A stretch of DNA of 64,000 nucleotides from Cyanobacteria bacterium REEB459 (GTDB lineage: Bacteria > Cyanobacteriota > Cyanobacteriia > Phormidesmidales > Phormidesmidaceae). Position numbers and translations under genes: made by a program. The stretch lies in contig JAGWXD010000002.1 of assembly GCA_018970085.1 (NCBI GenBank), forward strand, positions 62,001 through 126,000. Direction: 5' to 3'. Below are positions 56,202-63,643 of the stretch, one piece after another. Numbering within the stretch: the stretch's first letter is position 1; each line of letters opens with the position of its first letter. The notes beneath the pieces were generated by a model that did not search any database, was not told where the DNA came from, and saw only the letters and a program-made list of their open reading frames with translations.

Positions 56202-56402
56202 CCGACCAAGGGCCTCAGGCCTGGCCTGGGGGGTCACCCGGGGCTACGGCTATAGTAAGCCCTAGGTCAAGCCAAAAGTGTAAACTGCCCCGGGCCAAAC
56301 CGCCACTTTACTGACCGGCCCTAAAGGTCTTGCCTTTGCCTACCCAATATAGTACTCTTGAACCATTCAGGCAACCCCCAGTTTTGCAGGAGGACCATGG
56401 TG

Positions 56403-56624
56403 ATGCTTGCCCGCTCCTTAGTTCATGTTTCTGTCTTTCCCGGTTGGATAGCCGGGGTCACCTATCGTCGGGGAGAAGGCTACCGCTGCTGGGTGATTAA
56501 TCCAGACTTTGCGGTTCTCAACGACGGTGAGGTTTACCCCAGCAGCCAGGCGGCGATCGCGGCGGGTCGTTTATTTATTTACCATTCCCTGGAGGTAGAA
56601 GCAGACCGGGGTCAGCGGAGTTAA
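56403..56624 (+). CDS. Conserved-type hypothetical protein, 73 aa
   Basis: A small soluble protein with a strand-rich core (VHVSVFPGWIAGVTYRRGEGY, then VINPDFAVLNDGEVYPS) and a helical end (AAIAAGRLFIYHSLEVE). No motif is recognised. GGAGG at 56389-56393 sits 9 bases before the ATG at 56403 but only 3 before the ATG at 56397, so the downstream one is chosen. It diverges from recA and converges on the 2TM gene through a small hairpin (56642-56665). Confidence 0.65.
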   Translation: MLARSLVHVSVFPGWIAGVTYRRGEGYRCWVINPDFAVLNDGEVYPSSQAAIAAGRLFIYHSLEVEADRGQRS

Positions 56625-56641
56625 GGCAACCGACAACAGCA

Positions 56642-56665
56642 GGGCGGTAAAGACTGAAACCGCCC
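56642..56665. terminator. Hairpin between the 73-aa and 2TM genes
   Basis: GGGCGGT (56642-56648) and ACCGCCC (56659-56665), 10-base loop, between converging stops. No clear T-run. Confidence 0.5.
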
Positions 56666-56692
56666 GTCAACACTACCCGTCAATATTATCCA

Positions 56693-57199
56693 TCAGCCGC
56701 TGAACAGCCGCTGAACAGCACCGTTAAAAGACCGACCCAGGCGTTGTCGCCACTGCCATCGGCGAAATTCTCGATTATAGCTGTACTCATTAGGCCGATA
56801 AATGCGCCAGCCGTCCCAGGTGAGCTTTAAAGCCCAGGGACCAACCACCAGATAAATCAACCAGGTCAGGTAACCGCCTGTGAGTCCATTAAAGATGGTT
56901 AAAAAGCTGGCAAAAATCAAGCCTTGAGCTAATCCATGGTGAAATCGCTGCCGACGGTCTCGATCAAACGCGCTGCGATTGGCCAGGTCATGTTTTTGTA
57001 CCTGCCAGTCCTGCTCTGCCGCCGCCAGGGTAGCCGCAGTAATGCCTAACTCCTCAGCCACCTCTAGCAGCTGATCCCGAGACAGTTCGCCAGAGTCACT
57101 TTGGCGAGCTATGGCGATCTGTAAAATCTGTTGCACATCAGCCGCTGCGTAAAGAAGCTCTCGACCCTCGCCATAGAGCTCGGGGACCCCCTCAGCCAT
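56693..57199 (-). CDS. 2TM domain protein, 168 aa
   Basis: A soluble N-terminal part (VQQILQIAIARQSDSGELSRDQLLEVAEELGI) resembles the helical DUF1707-like heads found before 2TM domains. Two hydrophobic helices (GLIFASFLTIFNGLTGGYLTW and LIYLVVGPWALKLTWDGWRIY) form the 2TM hairpin. The C-terminus is basic and Trp/Arg-rich (REFRRWQWRQRLGRSF). These proteins are found beside sensor or regulatory genes in many bacteria, but the function is unknown. It diverges from the Trypco1 gene. Confidence 0.8.
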   Translation of the reverse strand: MAEGVPELYGEGRELLYAAADVQQILQIAIARQSDSGELSRDQLLEVAEELGITAATLAAAEQDWQVQKHDLANRSAFDRDRRQRFHHGLAQGLIFASFLTIFNGLTGGYLTWLIYLVVGPWALKLTWDGWRIYRPNEYSYNREFRRWQWRQRLGRSFNGAVQRLFSG

Positions 57200-57410
57200 G
57201 GTTCTATCCTTCTATGCCCACTACCACTTATTTTATAGAGAAAATTTAGCCCCCCGTGGACATGGTCCAGGTACGGAAATCCCCATGATCAGGTAGCCCC
57301 CGACCCTGAGCTGGGTCCGGAGGTGAATGGGGGAGAGACCAAATAGCCGAATTTGCAAAAATTGGGTATCCTCAGCTAGGACATCGATACTAACTTGCAA
57401 AGGGTGTACT

Positions 57411-57803
57411 ATGGCTCAATTGATTCCTATCGTCCTGGAAGACGGCACCGAGATCTACATCGAGGCAACAGAAAATGTCGGACCGGCCACAGCTACCCTG
57501 AGCCGGGATGGCGGGGGTGAAACTACCCGTACGACCAAAGGGCTGGGTTGGGACACCACCCAGCCAGGGATGGCTGGGGCTTCTCCCCGGGGTCTTCAGG
57601 GTATGGAGGGCACGATTCGGGCTTATACCCGCTACACCCTGAATGCCTTTAAAGATATGACCGTTGCCCATGTGGACAAGGTAACTCTGGAGTTTGGCCT
57701 CAAAGTCAGCGGCGAAGCTGGCATTCCCTACGTTACTAAGGGTACAGCGGAGAGTAATCTAAAAATCACCGTCGAGTGTTCCTTTGATCGAAAACCCGAT
57801 TAG
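57411..57803 (+). CDS. CU044_2847/Trypco1-type protein, 130 aa
   Basis: A small beta-rich protein starting MAQLIPIVLEDGTEIYIEAT, the pattern of the trypsin-co-occurring domain 1 (Trypco1) or CU044_2847 family as remembered. A flexible Gly/Ser/Thr-rich middle precedes a second beta segment (VDKVTLEFGLKVSGEAGIPYVT, given in parts: VDKVTLEFGLKVS and EAGIPYVTKGT). Such proteins often sit beside trypsin-like peptidases in signalling or defence loci; no such peptidase lies in the window. ATG 57411 was chosen because the conserved start is there; the upstream frame to 57327 adds unrelated residues. Converges on the RRM gene. Confidence 0.7.
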   Translation: MAQLIPIVLEDGTEIYIEATENVGPATATLSRDGGGETTRTTKGLGWDTTQPGMAGASPRGLQGMEGTIRAYTRYTLNAFKDMTVAHVDKVTLEFGLKVSGEAGIPYVTKGTAESNLKITVECSFDRKPD

Positions 57804-57856
57804 GGGCCAACCTAGGTGCCAGGCAAACTCGACTCAAGGGGGGGTGTCCCAGTCAC

Positions 57857-57898
57857 CAAGAGTAGGTATTCAGGTAAAAGGGCCTGAATACCTGCTTG
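57857..57898. terminator. Hairpin between Trypco1 and RRM genes
   Basis: AGGTATTCAGG (57864-57874) and CCTGAATACCT (57883-57893), exact 11-bp stem, with CAAG/CTTG flanks adding pairs. Sits between converging stops. Confidence 0.7.
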
Positions 57899-57917
57899 AT
57901 CTGGCGATTAACTTGAG

Positions 57918-58217
57918 CTAAAAGCTACTGCGGCGGTACTGGCCATTGCCATTACCAGGGCCTGACTGGCTATGATCACGGGGTAGAGCCTTATTCACCT
58001 TCATTTCACGACCCATCCACTCAGCTCCATCCAAAGCCTCAATAACCTTATCTTCCTGCCCCTCAGCGGCCATATCGACAAAGGCAAAGCCACGAGGTTT
58101 GCCAGTTTCTCGGTTCATGGGCAAGCTCACTCGCTTAACAGCGCCGTATTCGTTAAAGACCTGCTCTAGGTCTTCGCGGGTGACATTGTAGGACAAATTA
58201 CCAACATAAATAGACAT
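57918..58217 (-). CDS. RRM-type RNA-binding protein (Rbp family)
   Basis: A single RNA recognition motif of 99 aa with RNP2 IYVGNL (residues 3-8) and RNP1 KPRGFAFV (40-47), plus a short Gly/Asn/Ser-rich tail (SGPGNGNGQYRR). This fits the cyanobacterial Rbp family. Some members are cold-induced, and others help place photosystem mRNAs near thylakoids. The 5' region to 58403 is about 185 bases long and may hold a regulated leader; no clear element was seen. Which Rbp it is cannot be told. Confidence 0.92.
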   Translation of the reverse strand: MSIYVGNLSYNVTREDLEQVFNEYGAVKRVSLPMNRETGKPRGFAFVDMAAEGQEDKVIEALDGAEWMGREMKVNKALPRDHSQSGPGNGNGQYRRSSF

Positions 58218-58403
58218 AGGATTCTCTCCTAAAACAGCATGTACAGCGCATAGACGGAGATGAACCTATGTCGGAAATCGAAATGAAATGCAACAAACGT
58301 AATCTACCGAAAGCTGAACTATCTTTAATCCTAGCATCTGCAAGCACGGTTAATCAGCACTGCTAGATCCTGGGGACGGGTCTTAGCCAAACCCGCAATC
58401 AGC

Positions 58404-58742
58404 TTAGCGCCCTGGTAAAATTGGCTGCTCTACAGCTTGGCGGAAGATTTCTACCTCTTCGCTAAAGTCGATGGGGAGAACAGCCACGACGTTTTCATGG
58501 GGGCGGGGAATAATCACCCAGGTTTCCAGAATGCCTCCGGGGGTATTTTCTGCCGCCTCTACCCCAGCTGCCATGGCGGCCTTGACCTCAGACACATCTC
58601 CTCGAATATTCACCACAAAGCGGGCGCTACCAGCTCGAATATAGCCAATCAGGGTAACCCGTCCTGCCTTTACCATCGCATCGGCAGCGGCCAATACGGG
58701 GGGAAAGCCCCTGGTTTCAAGAGATCCAACTGCCTGTGGCAT
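58404..58742 (-). CDS. ccmK4: Carboxysome shell protein, CcmK4-like
   Basis: A single BMC domain protein of 112 aa. The body reads GYIRAGSARFVVNIRGDVSEV and TWVIIPRPHENVVAVLPIDF, which is typical of CcmK4. The start MPQAVGSLETRGFPPVLAAADAM resembles CcmK3 in its MPQAVG opening. Such hexamers tile the carboxysome facets, and their pores gate metabolites. In most cyanobacteria ccmK3 and ccmK4 are adjacent; here the upstream gene on this strand is an SDR, so no ccmK3 partner is visible. The pore residue set (IRAGSARF) follows CcmK4. Confidence 0.88.
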   Translation of the reverse strand: MPQAVGSLETRGFPPVLAAADAMVKAGRVTLIGYIRAGSARFVVNIRGDVSEVKAAMAAGVEAAENTPGGILETWVIIPRPHENVVAVLPIDFSEEVEIFRQAVEQPILPGR

Positions 58743-58882
58743 TACTGCTCTCCTCAGAAAATCCTGTACGTTGAAAAGCCACTCTATATTGTAGGGGGCG
58801 GCGGTATGAATGGGAAATAGAAGATTCTACAAGAATTCTGAAGTTTTTCTAGAGCCCAGGGCCATCGCTATGCTGAGCCTGC

Positions 58883-59650
58883 CTACCAGGGTAGGGGTTG
58901 ACCATCCCAATTCAAGAAACTGCCGCTATCTTCAGGGTTGAGGCCATCGATAACCGCCATTAACTGAGCAACGGTGCGAGTGACAGGAAATAGTTTATCC
59001 CTGGGTACACCCCGCTGAAAGGGTAGGGAAAGGGAGGTATCGGTAGTACCGGGATGGAGTAATGCCAGGATGGTTTGGGGACTTTTGCGGCCGTATTCGA
59101 GGGCGGCGGTTTTAATCAGCATATTCAAGGCCGCCTTGGAGGCTCGATAGCCGTACCATCCGCCTAGGTGATTATCGCCAATGCTGCCTACCTTGGCGGA
59201 AATCACCCCGTAGACACTGGGCTGGTGATGTTTTAACACTGGCAGTAGATACCTGGCTAGCAGAATACTCCCCGCGGCGTTTACCTGAAAGTACCTCAGT
59301 AGGTTCTCTGGCTGAATTTGCAGCAGGCTCTTTTCTGGCTGTAACTGACTATCGTGGAGTAGACCAACGGCATAAACAGCCAGATGCAGGCGCGGTGTCT
59401 GGCTTTGCAGATGGGCGATCGCATCGGCGACGGTAGCTTCGTCGGTGACATCTAAGGGCAATAGCTTCAGTTTTGTATGGCCCTGGGCCAGAGCCAGTAA
59501 CTCCCCGGCCCGGCTGAGATCACGATAGGTGGCGTAAACCTGATCGAAGCGGGGATCGGCCAGCCAGTGGCGCACAAACCCCAGGCCAATGCCCCGCCCG
59601 GCTCCCACCACCAGGGCTGATGCCTGTTCTAAGGAATCGCCAAAACCCAT
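58883..59650 (-). CDS. Short-chain dehydrogenase/reductase (CsgA/C-factor-like)
   Basis: A Rossmann-fold oxidoreductase of 255 aa: dinucleotide motif ALVVGAGRGIGLGFV at the N-terminus, DVTDEATVADAI, and the catalytic YRASK (in WYGYRASKAALNML). The C-terminal part (PGTTDTSLSLPFQRGVP) is usual for the C-factor branch. The substrate is unknown. ATG 59650 begins MGFGDSL; a TTG at 59674 is rejected. It starts 31 bases after the end of the alpha/beta hydrolase gene on the same strand, so the pair is probably one operon; ccmK follows after 140 bases. Confidence 0.85.
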   Translation of the reverse strand: MGFGDSLEQASALVVGAGRGIGLGFVRHWLADPRFDQVYATYRDLSRAGELLALAQGHTKLKLLPLDVTDEATVADAIAHLQSQTPRLHLAVYAVGLLHDSQLQPEKSLLQIQPENLLRYFQVNAAGSILLARYLLPVLKHHQPSVYGVISAKVGSIGDNHLGGWYGYRASKAALNMLIKTAALEYGRKSPQTILALLHPGTTDTSLSLPFQRGVPRDKLFPVTRTVAQLMAVIDGLNPEDSGSFLNWDGQPLPW

Positions 59651-59681
59651 GGTAAATGACCTTGAGAAGAACAACGAAAGC

Positions 59682-60560
59682 CTAGTGGACCAGTTTTAGA
59701 ATCGTTTCAGAGACCTTTTGGGGCTGCTCTAGCATCGCCATATGGCCACAGTTAGCCAGTTCAATCACCGGACCCAGGGTAGAGCTGGTAGTGGGCAAAT
59801 AGGCGGCTAGATGTTTAACAAACTTGGGGTCCATAATGGCATCCTGGCAACCGGCGAGAAAGTAGGTGGGCTGGCTAAGGCTGGAAACCAACCGGGGTAA
59901 TAAATGCACCTCGGCTTCAGTGGTGGACTCCAGCAATGCCCCTAGGGCCGCTTGGGGATCAGCCTCGACCAAATCTTGCAAGCGCCTGTAGCCCCAGCGA
60001 TAGCCCAGGGGTTTAACCACCATGGCCCGGCTCAATAGCAGGGGCAAAAGAGGTAAATACTTGAGCCAAGGCGATCGCCAGCGGATAATCTGCTGACCGA
60101 CCTGGCGAAACTGTTGAAAGTCCTTCTCGATATAAATACCTCCCCCCGCATTCAGACAGATCACTCCCTTCACCAGTTCCGGAAAACAATAGGCCGTCCA
60201 CAGGGCAATACTCCCTCCTAGAGAATGACCCACCAGCCAGACCGAATCCAACTGGAGCTGATGCAATAACTCTCCTAAATCGCGGGCGTAGGTAGCCAGG
60301 CTATAGGCAGACGGAGAAGACTGAAGTCGGGCGGCAGCAGCAGGAAGGCCCGGTATAAACTGATCTAAGGCAAAACGAGACTGACCAAATCCGCGCAAAT
60401 CATAGGTTAAACAGGTATGGTCTTGACCCAGGCGGCTAAGGATAGGCTGCCAGTATTTGTGGCTTAACAACCAACCATGGATAAACACCAGGGGCAGACC
60501 AGCACCCGCCCTAGTCAATTCATAATAGTGGGGAACCCCAAACACTGTTGTTATCGCCAT
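59682..60560 (-). CDS. Alpha/beta hydrolase, 292 aa
   Basis: An alpha/beta hydrolase fold enzyme: oxyanion-side motif VFIHGWLLSHKYWQPI, the nucleophile elbow GHSLGGSIAL and a C-terminal His in NCGHMAMLEQP. A cap region with basic/hydrophobic helices (WLKYLPLLPLLLSRAM) lies between. Possible esterase or lactonase; the substrate cannot be inferred. It is first in a two-gene unit with the SDR. A 327-base gap separates it from the divergent rpsB. Confidence 0.85.
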   Translation of the reverse strand: MAITTVFGVPHYYELTRAGAGLPLVFIHGWLLSHKYWQPILSRLGQDHTCLTYDLRGFGQSRFALDQFIPGLPAAAARLQSSPSAYSLATYARDLGELLHQLQLDSVWLVGHSLGGSIALWTAYCFPELVKGVICLNAGGGIYIEKDFQQFRQVGQQIIRWRSPWLKYLPLLPLLLSRAMVVKPLGYRWGYRRLQDLVEADPQAALGALLESTTEAEVHLLPRLVSSLSQPTYFLAGCQDAIMDPKFVKHLAAYLPTTSSTLGPVIELANCGHMAMLEQPQKVSETILKLVH

Positions 60561-60887
60561 ACTAGTGATCCTACCCTAACTCTATGGAGTCATGGGAAGT
60601 TGACCTGGCAAGTTTCTTTAAACCCTGGAACCAGAGCATGGCAGCCCACCGGACAAGGGCGGTGGTAAAGGCAACCCCCGTCTGCAGCCGATGCGATCAT
60701 CGAGGTCTAGATCACAATCAAGCGGTACCGGAGTTTGGGGTACCGAACAAGGACTTAGCGCGGATCTCTCGTGCTAAGCTAGAAAAGTTGTCAAAATCGC
60801 ACATCCGGAATTTCGGGTCTGCCAGAGCCGATTGAGGCCTGGTAGCACATCTGGATGGTGGATAAACCCGAGAGGAGACTATTATCA
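60561..60887 (+). promoter_or_regulatory. rpsB leader with two tandem stem-loops
   Basis: In this gap, CGGTACC (60723-60729) pairs with GGTACCG (60739-60745), then ACTTAGC (60753-60759) with GCTAAG (60773-60778). Both precede rpsB by about 110-165 bases and resemble a structured ribosomal-protein leader. No gene was seen in the region. Confidence 0.5.
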
Positions 60888-61673
60888 ATGGCAGTTATTA
60901 CCCTACCTGAATTACTGGAATCTGGGGTTCACTTCGGTCACCAAACCCGGCGCTGGAATCCCAAGATGGAACCTTACATCTTTACCTCCCGCAACGGCGT
61001 TCATATTATCGATCTGGTGCAAACCGCCCAACTGGTGGAGCAGGCTTACGCCTTTACCCGGTCGGCAGCGGAACAAGGACAGCGATTTTTATTCATCGGT
61101 ACCAAACGGCAAGCCGCTGGCATCGTCGCTCAGGAAGCCAGTCGATGCGGCTCCCACTATGTTAACCAGCGCTGGCTAGGGGGGATGCTGACCAACTGGA
61201 CTACGATTAAATCTCGGGCCGATCGCCTCAAAGAACTGGAGCGGATGGAGCAAACCGGAGCGATCGACCTGCGACCCAAGAAAGAAGCGGCGGTGTTCCG
61301 CCGGGAATTAGAAAAATTGCAAAAATACCTGGGCGGTATTAAAACCATGCGACGGGTGCCAGACGTGGCCATCATCGTAGATATCAAGCGAGAATATAAT
61401 GCGGTTTCTGAGTGCCATAAGTTGGGTATTCCCATTATTTCTCTGCTGGACACCAACTGTGACCCAGACCTGGTGGATGTGCCCATTCCTGGTAATGACG
61501 ATGCCATTCGCTCGATTAAACTAATTTTGGGCAAATTAGCCGATGCCATTTATGAAGGCTCCCATGGTGGCCAGGCTAGGGGCAACGAGGACTACGAAGA
61601 CTACGAGGGAGCCGAGGACGATGATTACGGCTACGATATTCCGGCTGCCGATGAAGACGAGGAAGATAATTAG
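60888..61673 (+). CDS. rpsB: 30S ribosomal protein S2
   Basis: A 261-aa small-subunit protein: [22 protein letters not shown] at the start, [14 protein letters not shown], and a [18 protein letters not shown] segment (in part). The C-terminal 30 residues are a tail rich in Asp, Glu and Tyr ([18 protein letters not shown]), longer and more acidic than in E. coli. ATG 60888 begins [11 protein letters not shown] after GAGGAGACTATTATCA; the ORF opens upstream at 60855 but that part is not conserved. It starts the rpsB-tsf unit. Confidence 0.97.
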   Translation: MAVITLPELLESGVHFGHQTRRWNPKMEPYIFTSRNGVHIIDLVQTAQLVEQAYAFTRSAAEQGQRFLFIGTKRQAAGIVAQEASRCGSHYVNQRWLGGMLTNWTTIKSRADRLKELERMEQTGAIDLRPKKEAAVFRRELEKLQKYLGGIKTMRRVPDVAIIVDIKREYNAVSECHKLGIPIISLLDTNCDPDLVDVPIPGNDDAIRSIKLILGKLADAIYEGSHGGQARGNEDYEDYEGAEDDDYGYDIPAADEDEEDN

Positions 61674-61857
61674 GGCCAGGTCAGGCTTGATCCCATCAGG
61701 GGGTCGGTGCCTATCGCCAGGTCTTGAAAATTTCTCAATATATGGCAAATTTTAGAGGGGCGATGGTCGGAGGTTGCCCCCTATCTGTCCGTGGCCAATC
61801 AATGTCTTTACCTTGACCGTGTTCATACTGACCATAGTGCGTTAGGAGCTTATTACC

Positions 61858-62517
61858 ATGGCAGACATTTCTGCGAAACTCGTTAAAGACCTGCGAGATA
61901 AAACTGGTGCAGGCATGATGGATTGCAAAAAAGCTCTACAAGAAAGCCAGGGAGACCTGGAAAAGGCCGCAGATTGGCTACGCCAGAAAGGTATTGCCTC
62001 GGCTGCCAAAAAAGAAGGGCGGGTGGCGGCCGAGGGATTGGTCGATAGCTATATCCACACTGGCGGTCGGGTGGGTGTATTGGTAGAGGTTAACTGTGAA
62101 ACTGACTTTGTGGCTCGCCGGGAAGAGTTCAAAAATTTAGTCCGCGATGTGGCCATGCAGATTGCCGCCTGCCCCAATGTTGAATATGTACGGGTGAGTG
62201 ATATTCCAGCTGCGATCGTGGCCAGGGAAAAGGAGGTTGAAATGGGACGGGACGACCTGGCCAAAAAACCCCAGGCCATTCGCGAGAAAATTGTTGAAGG
62301 GCGCATTGACAAGCGACTAAAGGAGCTATCTTTAATGGATCAACCCTTCATTAAGGATCAAAATACTTCGATCGAGGAATTAGTCAAGGCCGCCATCGCT
62401 AAGCTGGGAGAAAATATTCAAGTACGTCGATTCTCTCGCTTTGTCATGGGTGAGGGGATCGAAAAAGAAGAGACTAATTTTGCTGAAGAGGTAGCGGCTC
62501 AGGCCGGGAGATCATAA
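61858..62517 (+). CDS. tsf: Elongation factor Ts
   Basis: A guanine nucleotide exchange factor for EF-Tu, 219 aa. N-terminal UBA-like module ([24 protein letters not shown]), the TDFVAR block ([13 protein letters not shown]) and a short C-terminal coiled part. The cyanobacterial form lacks part of the core subdomain of E. coli EF-Ts. ATG 61858 follows TTAGGAGCTTATTACC. The spacer to rpsB is about 185 bases, without an evident terminator, so both are likely transcribed together. Confidence 0.97.
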   Translation: MADISAKLVKDLRDKTGAGMMDCKKALQESQGDLEKAADWLRQKGIASAAKKEGRVAAEGLVDSYIHTGGRVGVLVEVNCETDFVARREEFKNLVRDVAMQIAACPNVEYVRVSDIPAAIVAREKEVEMGRDDLAKKPQAIREKIVEGRIDKRLKELSLMDQPFIKDQNTSIEELVKAAIAKLGENIQVRRFSRFVMGEGIEKEETNFAEEVAAQAGRS

Positions 62518-62533
62518 CTCAGGAGCCCAGGCA

Positions 62534-63640
62534 ATGGTCAGGCCGGTGGACATTATTCGCAAAGAGATGGATAGCCTAAACCAGGCTACCCATCAGCTTT
62601 CAGAGGAGTTTAACCGGCTTTATACCAGCTATCTGGACAGCTTGGGAATGGTTTTACGCCGTCAGGTCGTTATGGCGACTTACCATTTGTGTACCCAGGT
62701 GTATCCCGATCGCTTCCTGGCTTTGTCCCTAGATCAGCGTCAGGGGATACAGCGAGATAGTCGCCAGCTAGGTGAGAAGGCTAACACCTGGCTCCAAAGT
62801 CTTCTAGATCCAAGTATCGATCTAGATCTACTGGAACCCTCCGATCAGATGGCTGGAACTGAGGCCCAACTCCCAGAAGGACAATCCCCAGAGGCACCAG
62901 CCGCGCCGATAGGGGAGCCCGATCAGGACTCCCAGGAGATCGCCAGGCAGACATCCAGGGAGTTAAGTGATTTAGAGGAAGACCTGAGGCTGCCTTTGCT
63001 GCTGAAGCGTATGGTAATGGCAGCTCTGGCGGAGGATCTGGGGGAGGATTTAGGCGATCGCCTGTTTGCGGGTGATCACCTTACCCCCACCCGTTTAGCC
63101 AAACACCATATCTTTTTAGAGCAGCAAATCCGTGATTTGTTGCAGCAGATTTCTAAACGAGCCAACCATCTGCTACAGGCGAGCCAGGTGCTCCCCAAGC
63201 TCCCTGACGGAGTTCTCAATGCTGCCTCCGAGGCCGATGTCGGCCCCAGTCGGGGCCGCTCGGTGCCCAACATTCTCAATGTGATGGTGGCCCTGGCCCC
63301 CGGACGGGAGGAAACCCTCCAGCAACGGGTGGAAGAGGCTTTACTAGAAGCAGAAGAAGAAGCAGAAGAAGAAGAAGAAGAAGAAGAAGCGGAGGACGAA
63401 ACAGAGAACCAGGGGGATCGCCAGCAAAGTCCGATGACCCATCTGGCTGCCATTAACCTGCGCCTATCGGACCTGGAATTTAGTGATGTACAATCCTCCC
63501 TCTGGCGAGGAAAATTGCGTACTGCCCTGGGTCAGCTACGCAGGCTGGGTAAGCACTACCAGAAGTTACAGCGGGAACTGGCTATTTCTGAAGCAGAGCA
63601 TGCCTGGCGAGCGATTTGGTACGACGATACAGGGTCTTAG
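62534..63640 (+). CDS. Acidic protein of unknown function between tsf and recG, 368 aa
   Basis: A mostly helical protein without a recognised domain. Residues 1-105 are helical. Residues 105-145 are Glu/Pro/Ala-rich and probably flexible. A conserved-looking helix pair (LRLPLLLKRMVMAAL) is followed by an unbroken run of eight Glu (278-285) encoded by (GAA)8, inside an acidic stretch of about 25 residues. The C-terminus (LAAINLRLSDLEFSDVQSSLWRGKLR, in part) may form a coiled coil. The gene starts 17 bases after tsf and ends 4 bases before recG, so it is in the same operon. Confidence 0.75.
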   Translation: MVRPVDIIRKEMDSLNQATHQLSEEFNRLYTSYLDSLGMVLRRQVVMATYHLCTQVYPDRFLALSLDQRQGIQRDSRQLGEKANTWLQSLLDPSIDLDLLEPSDQMAGTEAQLPEGQSPEAPAAPIGEPDQDSQEIARQTSRELSDLEEDLRLPLLLKRMVMAALAEDLGEDLGDRLFAGDHLTPTRLAKHHIFLEQQIRDLLQQISKRANHLLQASQVLPKLPDGVLNAASEADVGPSRGRSVPNILNVMVALAPGREETLQQRVEEALLEAEEEAEEEEEEEEAEDETENQGDRQQSPMTHLAAINLRLSDLEFSDVQSSLWRGKLRTALGQLRRLGKHYQKLQRELAISEAEHAWRAIWYDDTGS

Positions 63641-63643
63641 GCG

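Noticed and set aside
56152-56357. LexA/SOS box upstream of recA
   Set aside because: No AGTAC...GTACT or CTG...CAG operator visible; only the GGTTAT dyad.
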